From assembly GCA_024734495.1 (NCBI GenBank), contig JALMQS010000070.1, forward strand, positions 15,996,306 through 16,060,305: a stretch of DNA of 64,000 bases, written 5' to 3'. Below the pieces are notes generated by a model. That model saw only the letters and a list, made by a program, of their open reading frames with translations, made no database searches and had not been told where the DNA came from. Both the position numbers and the translations under genes were made by a program. The stretch is from Forficula auricularia. Lineage: Eukaryota > Arthropoda > Insecta > Dermaptera > Forficulidae. Positions 1-11,300 of this stretch are shown here, in pieces (the stretch's first letter is position 1; the number at the start of each line of letters is the position of its first letter).

Positions 1-1251
1 CCATTAAATATAAAGGAAATCAGCAATTTCCTAGGTGAGTACTATGCAGAGAATTTCTCCTCAGTAATCGCCACAGCTCAAAAGCGAGATATGGCTTAAG
101 AAGCAGAAGTCTACATTATTATATTATATATAGTTTGATTTACCGTATAATAAATCACAAATTTGCCATTAAACACTACGATTAAATAGATAATTAAACA
201 ATTACCTTCAATATAATTTTCCATTTATTTAGTTTAGTTTTGATAGGCAAGTTGATTTAGTAAGTTTTTTTAAACCCTCCATTATATGAAAATAATATTA
301 TTTAAATTAATGAAGGCTAAGATTAAATTTTATATTTTTCTAAGAATTTCAAAATTTCAATTCATTAGAAATAAATTCAAAATATGTCTTTAATAATCAG
401 TAGGTTTAGATAAGAGAATATATAGCACCCAAGACCTTGCTCTTCAAATCTCCGATCTAATATTGTATAATATAGCTTACTACTATTACTAGCTAAATAT
501 AAACTATGAGAGTCACGTTCATATGGCTGCTAATTCTACTATCTAATTATTGTCAATATAACATAATAACTAGTCATCTAGATGCTAGATTTTACAAATT
601 TATGTTAAAAAAATAAATTTTAAGATAGATGTTCATTTAATAAATACTACTATAACTTTAAAAACACTGACAAAATTAGAAATTATGATAAACAATTTTT
701 CTATCAAATTGCAGAATAAACAAAGAATTAAATTAAATTATAAACAAAAAGAAAATTCTGTTAATATATTGTTATTATTTTGAACAGTAAAACAATTAAG
801 TTATAAACAAAAACAAAATTAATACATTATTGTATTTAAAAACATAGAAAGAATTAAATTATAAACGGAACAAAATAATAATACATTATTTGATGATTAA
901 TAATTATTAAGAATATATTAAATAAATTTTGTATCCAACTCAAACATTCCGATAAGCGATGAGTCAGGGACGTACTCAAGGGGCCCATCTCCCGATCCGA
1001 AATGATTTGTTCCGCAATCAGTTGTCCGCGGAACCCTTGAGGTCCGTGGGCTTGGTTTTGAGGGACCGCTAGTAGCCTAGTCAAATTATACATATGTGAG
1101 AGAAATGGTTAAAATAAAATCTATCTAATCATAAAATACAAAAAAAGAAAACTGATTTCTAGCTCCAGATCCTCTAGTTCAAAAATGTCATTTTTTGAAT
1201 GAATTTATTGATATTTTGAATCGTCTCTAGGGGAAATAAACTGTTTTTCAC
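1..1251. other. AT-rich non-coding DNA
   Basis: No gene, exon with splice sites or repeat structure is seen here. The A+T content is very high. A richer patch at about 960-1080 contains runs such as ggggcccatctcccgatcc and may be a decayed transposon scrap, but it is too short to assign. This lies downstream of the 3' end of the minus-strand RFX gene. Confidence 0.5.
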
Positions 1252-1392
1252 TTAGGAGCGCTCAAGTATTACGTAACACGAGGGGGGGGGTATTCAATTT
1301 GTAATGTAGTGGCTTGTTATTCGTCATGATCTGTTACATTGGGGTTCAAAAAACTTCCAAAATGCGTTACCTAATACTTGAGCGCTCCCTTA
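1252..1392. mobile_element. Short inverted-repeat element (MITE-like)
   Basis: The ends are complementary: ggagcgctcaagtattacgt on the left faces a matching taatacttgagcgctccc on the right, about 140 bp apart. The interior is non-coding and holds a run of G at about 1282. This is the form of a small non-autonomous DNA transposon. The superfamily is not clear because no target-site duplication could be fixed. Confidence 0.6.
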
Positions 1393-2667
1393 CGATATAA
1401 TACCTCATTGAAATTTTTTTATAAAATTCTTCTCTCAAGAATTGATATTTTAATAAATTTTATTTTAAAACTCGCAAATGGCTTAATTACAAATTAAATT
1501 TAAAACTAATTAAAAATTTTTAATATATCATATCAGAGAACTACCGGGTCTTGAATTAGTTTTTAGCCTAAGATAGATTTATTAACGAAAAATATTCATG
1601 AACAAAAACCACATAGGTATCTATTATGGTATTGATGTTTTTTCTTTATTAATTGTAAATTCCTATTGTTTAGTTAAGTTAGTTGTTATTGGCACTGACC
1701 CTAAATGTTTATTTTTGTGTTTTCTTTTTAAGATTTATCTATCTGTTTTTCACTTAGTTTTGTGTATCTTTTATAATTTACTGTTTTCTTAAAAGGTCCT
1801 GTCCTGATCACTAGTAAAAAAATTCATTTTTTTTCTTATATGAGTGGTCCATTTCCAAAACCGGTTAAATGAGCCAATTAGCCAGGTTTTAGAAATGCAA
1901 TTAAATTGAAAAAAATTAAAAAACATAAGATTTTGATTGAATCATATTGCTACTATGGAAATACACATTTTTAAACAGTCCAGGCTGAAAAATTTGCTTG
2001 TTCCCATATATGATTAAATGTTAACAGAATCAAACTCAAAACTTGTTCCAAACTGTCATCTTGCAAATGGTCAAAACTATCTAGTTGCAGTACATAACTT
2101 TGCCCTGCTGTCTCTTGGTAAGCTTTCACAAAATGTCTAATTGCATTTACAGTGTCAAAACTGGCTATTTCCCAAAATAGTCATTTCCAAAAGCAGCTAA
2201 TTGTTCCAAAATTGCATATAAAATTAAAGATTTTTCTCGATTCCCTGGAACTATACCGCTTGCAACTAGGGAGTTTTGGAAATGGACAACTCATTTATTT
2301 GATAAATTTTAATGTTGTTTTATTTTACATAATGTTTACTTCGCTATATTTTCTAAAATAAAACTTGAGGGAAAAAGGTTAAATTTTGAAAAGAGTGATT
2401 TTAATAACACATTTTTATCAGAAGGAGTCCACGAGAGTTCAAGCATTCTAGGGGGCCCACAAAGCCAAATGGGTTGCGGAAAAACTGCTCCAATTGAAAC
2501 TACTAAATTAATATAAACCCACGAAAAATATAAAATAAAATATATTTTAAAAATCTTATTTAACATTATTTCAATATTCTTATATTGAAAAATAACTACA
2601 CTATTTGTATAAACATCCCACCGCTCCCGAAATCATGGAGTACGTGCATGCAATGCATATGCATGAG
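1393..2667. other. AT-rich non-coding DNA
   Basis: Only short chance reading frames are present. A stretch at 2420-2480 with ggggcccacaaagcc is more GC-rich than its surroundings and weakly recalls the 960-1080 patch. No supported gene. Confidence 0.45.
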
Positions 2668-2800
2668 TTAGCAATTTCTTTTGTAATGAACTGCTACAAT
2701 TGAACGACAATGATTCTATGTTAAGAGGAAAAATGCTAGAATCAGTCGTTGAATTCCCATCTAGTTAGAAGTGGAGGGAGTGTGACATATTCACAAGTGT
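2668..2800. repeat. Direct repeat, copy 1 (about 133 bp)
   Basis: This stretch starts agcaatttcttttgtaatga and recurs almost unchanged at 3330-3460 in the same orientation, differing mainly by two small indels. The 530 bp between the copies holds no convincing protein. Confidence 0.8.
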
Positions 2801-3329
2801 TAAACTCTATTGTATTTACAGTAACATGCATACCTATAACGTAAAACTGTGTTCATTTTTACTCACATATTTATTGTCACTTATTTTATTTCATATTGGT
2901 AGACCCACTCGTAACAAAATACACCCTTAACGAGATTACAGATAGATAACAATTTCTGAATCCGTTTTTTTCTAGTTCTAAGTATGAATGTTCCAAATAG
3001 CCAAAAATACTCTATTCATAAATGCAAATACGAATAAAAAAATAGCTAATAACATTGAGATTTTGTTCAGTGCATCGCATGTTGCCCAAACTTTCATGGA
3101 GTCACAAATTGGCTACTATTCTCAAAAACGAATACGAGTATTCGGAACATCCCTAGTGTTAACAGGCCATGTGAAGACGACTAGCAAAGGGCTTGAAAGA
3201 ATTCTTGCCTGAGGCTTAGCTTAGCCTATTTATGGTACACTACCAGATGCCCCACCAAATCTGCCCTAATGCAATATCATCATTAAATTTGAACTACTTG
3301 ATACTTAGCGTTGAAATATCTACACTATA

Positions 3330-3460
3330 TTAGCAATTTCTTTTGTAATGAACTGCTACAATTGAACGACAATATTCTATGTTAAGAGGAAAAATGCTAG
3401 AATCAGTCGTTGAATTCCCATCTAGTTAGAAGTGGAGGAGTGTGACATATTCACAAGTGT
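3330..3460. repeat. Direct repeat, copy 2 (about 131 bp)
   Basis: Second copy of the block at 2668-2800. Identity is high, so the duplication or insertion is recent. The sequences beyond both ends differ (aaactctatt after copy 1, gtctctatgg after copy 2). This fits either a segmental duplication or two terminal repeats of a small element. Confidence 0.8.
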
Positions 3461-4784
3461 TGTCTCTATGGGGTCTGATCTCTTTTTTCGAATGACCACA
3501 AGCAAAGCTACCGCAAGTAATGTTTCTATTCAGATCAGAAGCTATTTTACTCGTTCACACTACCTTACCAATAAAATAAAGTTAAAATTCGTTCAAATGG
3601 CTCGTATCTTTCAAGTGAGGCCTCCAAGCAATCCCTTGACACTCTCGATGCAATTTTGGAGCCAGCAAAAGACTAATTTTTGGCGATAGTACTTCAATTT
3701 TTGGATATTATTTTGATGGTACACACATTTATAAAGAGCTTTAAAAATCACTAGTCGTATGATAGTTAATTGTGAATTGAGGAAAAGACTAACAAAATGG
3801 GACGGACCCCCAGGGCGGCAACCTTTCTAGGCCACTGTACATAATACTTAAAAAGCCACTAATTAGCATTTTAATTTGATTTAATAGTATCATAATTTAT
3901 ATTTCTGAAAAAGTTAGCGTTGGCTACATAATTTTTCATCACTTCTAATTAGATACCAAGTAGTTTCCGATGATTTAACACCCTTTTCACCACGCTTTAA
4001 CTCGCAAGGTTGGTTTATTTACTTTTAAAAAATATTGATGTCCCAAATAGTTATTCCCTTTCATTTTCAATTTTTATTGATATTTTCTAACTGGTAAATC
4101 ATATAGAAGGTTTTCCGTTTAATCGAGTTTTGAAGAAAACCGAAATGAAGGATCAAATTATGAAATAGGAATTTATGGAAAAGATCAAATTGATTTTTTT
4201 AGCTTAAAAAAAATGATTGTGATAAAACATTTAACATTAATTAAGAATATATTTAAAAAATCGAATGTATTAATATATTACTCGTATATATTTTAATTTA
4301 AATTTCTTGCTTTACTTGTTCATCTTTATAAATGGAAAATTCTTTTGAGTTGGACTTGGACCATCGTGAAATTAGAAAGTTGTTGGTTCAACTTATCTAA
4401 ATTACACCCAACGAGATGGTTTCTAATTTTGAAGCCTGTTTTAAGTGATAGATAATAAATATAGATCTGGTCAGCTCAGCCCCATTGATCTGTTAAAATC
4501 GATGTTTTATTAACAAACCTATTCTTCTCTGTTCTCTGATTATCTGAAAAAATCTTCGATCATCTTATAAAAATGACTATCATAATTAAAATGATTCTCA
4601 AATCAATAACATCGGTTTTTTTCATATCATTGTGTTTGAGTTGTCTCGAATTATACCTATTATCACTTGTAAAAGGGTTCAAAATTTCATCGTTGTGAAT
4701 AAACTACTAGAACATTGAAACAATTTTAATAAATTCACCATGGGTGGAAAGAATTCTCCAAATTATTTTCTTGATAATTTTTAG
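3461..4784. other. AT-rich non-coding DNA
   Basis: No exon-like or repeat structure that I can support. Chance reading frames only. Confidence 0.45.
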
Positions 4785-4906
4785 AGTTAGGTGTCGGTTC
4801 AAGGTGAAACATTTTCAATAATAACAAAAGTAAGTAGAATTTCAAGGTAGGTTTCACAAAAAATAAAACAAATACATATATGTTTTTGAGTTTTTATCTC
4901 GATATA

Positions 4907-6183
4907 GGTTGTTCCAAAAGTTTTGCCCGTTTTTATGAGTCTATTTTAAACTGTAATATCTCAGGGAATACTTATTCAATTTTATCGAAATAAGCGCCAT
5001 TTGAATCAGTGCACTTTTGCAAACGTAACACAAGTCTATTAATTCCGTCGGCATAAAAATTGGGTGCTCGGGATTCGATGAAGTCGACGAAGGCCGTTTT
5101 TTCCCGGTCCTGATTGGCGAAGGTTCGAACGGTGAGAAAGTTATCGAAGTGCTTGAAAAGATGGTAGTCGTTTAGAGAGAGGTCTGGGGAATATGGTGAT
5201 GAGGCAGAGCTTCGAAGCTCAATTCGTTTAATTTTCGGACGGTGATTTGTGAAACGTGCGGACAGGGGTTGTCGTGGAGCAGGATCGTACCTTTTCTGTT
5301 GACCAGTGCCGGCTGCTGTTGACGCAACTTTCGGTACATTTCGTCGGTTTCCTCAGAATAGGACTCTGCTGTGATGGTTTGGCCCGGTTGCAGAAAGTTA
5401 TGGTGAATCACACCAGCCGCTGACCACCATACAGTAACCATGGTCTTTTTTGATGGGTTTTCGCCTTTGGGAAGTGCCTGGGTGGCTCATCGGTGTCCAA
5501 CCACTGTCCTGAACGTCTTCTGTTGTCGTAGAGGATCCACTTTTCATCACACGTGACGATCCGATCCAAAAGGAATCGTTTTGGTTGCGCAAAAGCAAAG
5601 AAGAACAGACCTCGAAACGTGACAATTTCTGTCGATCGTTCAAATCGTGGGGCACCCACTTTTCGAGCTTTTTGACCTTTCCAATACGTTTTAAACCATC
5701 AAAAACCGCATGGGAGCTGACGCCCAGTTCTTCCGCCATCCCACGCACCGTTTGTGATGGGTCAGTCTCCACCAGGGTCCTCAAATCCTCGTCCTGGATT
5801 ACTCTAGGTCGACCACTTCGGGGCTCATCTTCGAGGCTAAAATCTCCGGAACGAAATTTCGCAAACCAACGTCGAACAGTGCGTTCATTAACACTATCAT
5901 TGCCAAATGCCTGGTTAATTTTTCGGGCTGTTTCGGCAGCGCTTTGGTTCAATTTGAATTCGCAGAGAAAAATTGGCCGAAAATCGCTTAACGACATCAT
6001 ATAGTAATAACCTGAAAAGAGGCAAAAAATTAAAATTTGAGAAAAAATGAACAGCATCAATGTATAGAGTACAAAATTCTCTATCGATCAGTATATACCA
6101 CGACACAGTAGAATAAATATTTATTGAGATATGGAGCTACAAAAACACATGACATTAAAACGGACAAAACTTCTGAAACAACC
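4907..6183 (-). mobile_element. Mariner transposon, 1277 bp
   Basis: The ends are terminal inverted repeats (left ggttgttccaaaagttttgc; right gcaaaac-type repeat ending gaaacaacc) and sit between TA dinucleotides at 4905-4906 and 6184-6185, the normal mariner target duplication. The length is typical for full-length mariners of about 1.28 kb. It carries one broken transposase reading frame on the minus strand. Confidence 0.92.
4972..6000 (-). pseudogene. Mariner transposase, frameshifted
   Basis: The start is a double ATG at 6000, giving a protein beginning MMSLSDFRP, and the end is FDKIE followed by TAA at 4972. At about 343 codons the span matches the usual mariner length. The N-terminal half shows the paired helix-turn-helix region (NERTVRRWFAKFRSGDFSLE, then PRSGRPR). 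The catalytic aspartates can be seen as VTCDEKW, LLHDNPCPH and SPDLSLNDYHLF, spaced as in the D,D34D class. These pieces lie in different frames, so at least three frameshifts break the gene at about 5560-5590, 5430-5450 and 5170-5190. The protein cannot be made as it stands. Confidence 0.93.
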
Positions 6184-6403
6184 TAATATATTTTTCGGTC
6201 TTTGAGCCCGAAATATATATATATATATATATCGAGATAAAACTTCAAAACATATTATGTATTTGTTTTTATTTTTGTAAAACCTACCTTGAAATTCTAC
6301 TTACTTTTGTTATTATTTTCTTGAAATGGGAATGGTTATGTATATTAATTTATTTATTTGTATATATATATAATTATTATTTTTTGAATTAAATTTTTAA
6401 ATT

Positions 6404-6562
6404 TTAGGTCATAACTCGCTTATTCGGATTACCCAAATAAGATTCCTCACACGAGAAATCCATCAATGTTTCGATGATAATTTTTTCTTCATCCGGATTT
6501 AAAACTAAATCAAGATCCTCCTCGTTTTCCTCTTCTATGATGTCATCATCATTAGCCGTTGT
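6404..6562 (-). CDS. RFX: RFX gene exon 13 (acidic C-terminus, stop)
   Basis: The acceptor is tttacag before ACAACGG at 6562, and the frame stays open for 52 codons to TAA at 6404. The peptide begins TTANDDDIIEEENEEDL and ends NKRVMT, so it is strongly acidic and probably disordered. Entry phase is 0, matching exon 12. AT-rich sequence with AATAAA-like words follows on the minus strand, so the 3' UTR probably starts here. I know of no domain for this tail. It is joined to the RFX gene by splice phase and lack of another candidate gene, not by homology. Confidence 0.7.
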   Translation of the reverse strand, partial: TTANDDDIIEEENEEDLDLVLNPDEEKIIIETLMDFSCEESYLGNPNKRVMT

Positions 6563-8284
6563 CTGTAAATCAAAGTTTAAATCACCTAAAATTAGTTGAT
6601 AAAAATGTATATACTTGAATTAAAATTATTGGGAAACTAGAGAATCTAGTTAGTGTAGGTATCTAGGTTTTTTTATTTTTAAAAAAGTCTACAAAGAAGA
6701 CCCAGTGACATTAATAAAGAACATCATATAAAAGAGTGAAAAACTTTACAAAATTTCTACTTATTTTTTAGGATTCAAAAAAATATTGACTAAGGTACAA
6801 AAGGTATATTGTACCTTGGTCTTTTTCAATTTAGCCAAATAAAAATTATAATTTTCAAGTTGCAGACATTTGTAAACACGAATGTCTAAAGAAACGAAAT
6901 TTTTATACTTGTTGGATCGCCTAGTGAGTTGGACGTACCGAGAAATAAAAATTTAAATCTAGAACTTACATGAGAAAAGGATTCCTCTATTTTGAATTCT
7001 TCTGTTAAATTGGACGGTCCAAAATATTTCAGAGAGAATTCATTTAGGACCTGCATCAACGCCAGATCTAAAAATAAAAATAAAAATTGAAATAACATGA
7101 GCTGAATAATTCAACCACTGACACTTTTGGGGAACAGGCTTAATTATGATTAGGATGCACGGGGAATTGCCTTCCTGGAATCTTGTTAAAATTAACAAAA
7201 ACTACCCTGAAGAGGGTAGGTATTTCATCATTAGATCAGAAATTTAATTTAAGGATTCTGGCAGCTCAGAAAAATGAAACATTATTTCAGAATAAAAAAC
7301 AATATCTCGTTTCAACCATTTTTTAATTTAATTTAAATTTAATTTAAGATATATAATGTTTAATTATTCTGAGCGCCACTCCTTCGGGATCTAATTATAT
7401 GTATAATTATCAGTCCGTCTCCTAGAAAATACCGTTCGTTTATTTTAAGAGTTCTTCAGAACGACATAATATAATTAACAAGTTTGTTTCAATACTAAAA
7501 TTTACCTTTGTGTGAATTTAGTTCGTATAATTTCTTATTTCTACATAAGTACCAAGAGCTAATCCTACAAATATTTAACCAAAAGCTAAAATTACACTCA
7601 AATAAAAAAAACAAAAACAAACAATTTCCAAAATAGTTGAAAATTTTAAAAAATGAATTAAAACTAATTTTTTAAAAAAATGTTTACTATTCCAGTATCT
7701 TATGTAACATGTTTTCTTATAAATTGTATTGTTTCATCGCAGTTGCATGAAATTCGTTCCTCCGGCCCCATGGGCGTCCGCAGCAGTTTTCCCAGGGAGG
7801 TGGGGGTGGGGGGGGGGGGCGTAAAACCTCAATATATATAAATTAAAATTTAGTGAATAAAGAATAAAGATCTAATTATATACAAATATATATTGTTTTA
7901 ATAAATAAGAATAAAAATAAGTACATTATATATCTAAAAAGTTAAGATAAAAACATTATTTTTCCTCTTAAAATATTTCAAAAAAATCAGAGCTTGAATG
8001 GCAGGGGGCTTAACCCATTCCCCCCTCTTTCCCTCCCCCTTCCAGACGCCCTGACTCGGCCCTCTTTTCCAGAATAAATGGAATCCTTTGTTTTACACAT
8101 CTGTAAAAATTCATGAATAATGGGGGTTGTTTCAATTAAAATAATTTTGGTTGCTATAAAATAATGAAACTAATAGAAGTTAGATCGAATAAAAATAGTT
8201 TTACTCTCATTTGGTCGCTTTTTATTAGTAAAATTTTGGTTATAAAATAATTATAGAATTGATTATAAAATTTTAATTGTCATG

Positions 8285-8339
<55 letters not shown>

Positions 8340-11300
8340 TATATATTTAATGATATTGATGTGAGAAGGAGATACACCAGAAGGTGCATCCCTAAAGGCA
8401 TGTAGGGATGGCCCCTCCATCGTGAAAAGAACAGATTAGAAGGAAAGAAGCCGGGATCACGAGCTAAATCTCAGAAAGTTAGATACAATCCAATATCCAT
8501 TTTACTAAGATTTTAGGGGCTTCGAGCAGTGGTAAATTCTCCGTTCGATAAATTAGGTTAAATTTATCTCCCACTTAATTTTAAATATTAACATAAAATT
8601 TGCATTAAAAATTGTTTTAATATATTTTTATTTTAAAATGTAAATTATTTTTTTACTTTTGCTACTATATATATTCTAGTTAGTGTTCTATATAACTATA
8701 AATAATGTAACTTAATCAATATGTTTAAGGGTCAATTCAACATCCTACCTGGATTTTGTTCCTGTTCTTCATCATCCGAATTGGGATCGACTCGTTGAGC
8801 TCGTGATTCAATTGGAAATTCCATGGTGGCTTGCAAATAAAATGTAAATTAATATTAGTGTCAGTTCTTGGTGGAATAAATATTATTTAAATGAGAATAC
8901 TGGTTAACTACTTTATTAAAATGAAACAAAAGTTTTTTTTTTTTATTAAATCTTACTTTTTATTTCAGAAGAAGATGTAATTTTTTACGTTTACGTGATT
9001 TTTGGTGTACTCGACTTAATGCACTTGTAAGGCACTCGAGCGTGTTGCTGAGAAATTTCAAAGTACGCGTGCTCAGACACTCGAATGCAGTGCAAAGAAT
9101 TAAGTCGAATACGCTTTTTGTCATGTTTAGCATAATACAAAGAACTATTAGTCGTGAGAGTACATACTAAAACACAAAAACCATATATAAAAACCAAAAT
9201 ACAAACAAAAATTAAAAAGGATCTAATCGAGATTTTAAGAATTAATCTATTGAAAACGCCTTCATAATTAAAAGCTGAATCTTTTGTAAATGAACTAGAA
9301 AATCGCAACAAATTTTCTAATTTCACTATTAATAGTACCACCAGAAAGAATCCTCCAATTTATTTTATTGAATGAAATAGGAATTTTTATTTATCTCTAC
9401 TGTTTAGTAGACTTGTAAAAAAAGTCTTTAAGGTTCAATGCAAAAAAATATTTTTATTAAATTACGAGGATAAGTCAAAAATTACTTACCCTTTTCATTC
9501 TACAACTTTATTAATCTAAGATAGGTGTACAACAGATACATTATTTTTCGATATAGTCTCCACCTTTAGTAATGCACTTGGTCCAGCGAGCTATAAGCTT
9601 TCGGATGCCTTCCTGGTAGAAGGTTTTCGGATGATCATGAAGCCACTTTTGCACCGCATCCCGAACGCTCCCTCTTTTTGTGTTACGCTCGTTCGGAGAG
9701 CTTTAAAACATTTCGATCCATAAAAAACGCTTTTACGAGATAAAGCACTTTCCCCGTATACCAAGTCTCCGGTGAATTTCAGCACCTTTCACACCCTCTG
9801 ACAGCAAAAATCTGACCACTCCTAGTTGCTCCTCTTTGGTCCAATCTGATAGCGGAACTGACATGCTTATGCTGTTGTAGCTAGACGACAACTGACGCGA
9901 TCTTGATTAAATTCCGCACACGTGAGTGAGCACAGACAACTCAACGCATACGCATGCGGTCGCCTCCTATCTTGATTTAATCAAGTGTAGGTAATTCTTG
10001 ACTTATCCTAGTATTATTATATATTATTATAAATGAGGAAAAGATGGAGGGAAAGCAAGGTAATCAAGAAGAATGTTTTTTTGTCAGGCATATATCTTGA
10101 TTGAAATATGAATATTATAATTAGATCCTGAAAATGATTACTAAAAGTATAATTTGTCAACTAATTTTCTTTTTCTGTTTATGTTATTCAACGGCCAAAA
10201 AGGGTATAAATATTAAATAATAATTAATAATAAAAAATATCTGTTCAAATAAAAATGTTCAATTAAGAAATAAAAAAATGTGTATAATGTCGTAGTCAAA
10301 TAGTTATTTCAGGCAAATAGTAGCTCTTTAATTATCATTTATATTCAAAAGCAATTTTAATGAAACTGACTTTACACTTCACACTTTAAATTAATAAATT
10401 AGAGGAAAAAATGAAACTTTTTCAAGACTCGATTCGCTTAGGGGTAGAGTCACCCTCATAATAAAAATTAAATTAATAAGTTGTTGTAGGGAAATAAAGA
10501 GAATAGCTTATGCAAGTATTTTTTATTTTATTCCAACGTTTCGTCAACTTTGTTGACTCCCTCAGTTCAATCTCTGCCTAAATGTGTTTGCTAAGAATGA
10601 ATATTTATAAAATGACAAATATGCAAAGAAATTAATTTGTTTGAGCCCTGAGGAAGTCAACAAAGTTGACGAAACGTTGGCATAAAATAAAAAATATTTT
10701 CATAAGCTATTGTCCTTATTTCCCTACAACAACTTATTAATTTAATCGATGGACATAAATAATCAAAATAATTAAAATTAAACTTGATCATAAATTGTTT
10801 ATTTATTCCTATATTACAGGGGTGCTCAACCTTTTGTAATACGTGAGCTACTTTTGTATACTAAGATGTATGGCGATGAACAGGTTATAATACAAATACA
10901 GTAGAGTCTCACTAATCCGGCACTATTAAAAACTAGGGGGTGCCGGGTTATTGGAATCTTCGGATTACTGGATTGTATAGAAAAATTCATAATAAATAAA
11001 ATAAATTTCACCCGATATGGTTAACAAACGGATACCAAATCGCGGGCAGAAGTTGCCGGATTATTGGACGTGCTGGTCTATTGAAGTGCTGGATTATTGA
11101 GACTCTACTGTAATACAAATAAATTGGTAACAACGTAAATGTGTGTATTAATAATTTACGAACTACCTACATAAAAATATACAAAGTTACATTGAAAAAT
11201 TGAATTAAATAAATGTAAATAAACTATAAATAAATAACTGTGTAGGAGGTTGAAACCGGTTGGTGAACGACCAAAAACGGGCCCGCGATCGACCGGTTGT

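Larger units (their letters stand above)
4785..6335. mobile_element. Fold-back element of the 'ggtgaaacatttt' family, split by a mariner
   Basis: The left arm (4785-4904) begins with a gttaggtgtcggttcaaggt-like start and contains gtaggtttcacaaaaa. The right arm (6206-6330) is its reverse complement, ending near acctaccttgaaattctac. A mariner has inserted between the arms. The same family, marked by ggtgaaacatttt followed by ggtttcac, recurs near 16.97, 17.37, 20.5, 43.2, 49.8, 50.85, 52.55 and 62.85 kb. Confidence 0.65.

Noticed and set aside
3432..3689. 85-codon plus-strand frame after the second direct repeat
   Set aside because: No family resemblance and no supporting signals.
8823..8829. 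ATG in a good Kozak context at exon 11 as the start of a separate short gene (exons 11-13)
   Set aside because: A tttgcaag acceptor lies directly upstream and the splice phase from exon 10 fits exactly, so an internal exon is simpler. It cannot be fully excluded.
8991..9341. 116-codon minus-strand frame as an RFX exon or gene
   Set aside because: It runs across a palindrome, has no splice signals in frame and no family resemblance.
10648..10676. True hammerhead ribozyme
   Set aside because: The core has one extra base between CTGANGA and the stem in every family, and no cleavage-site arm could be placed. Reported as hammerhead-like only.
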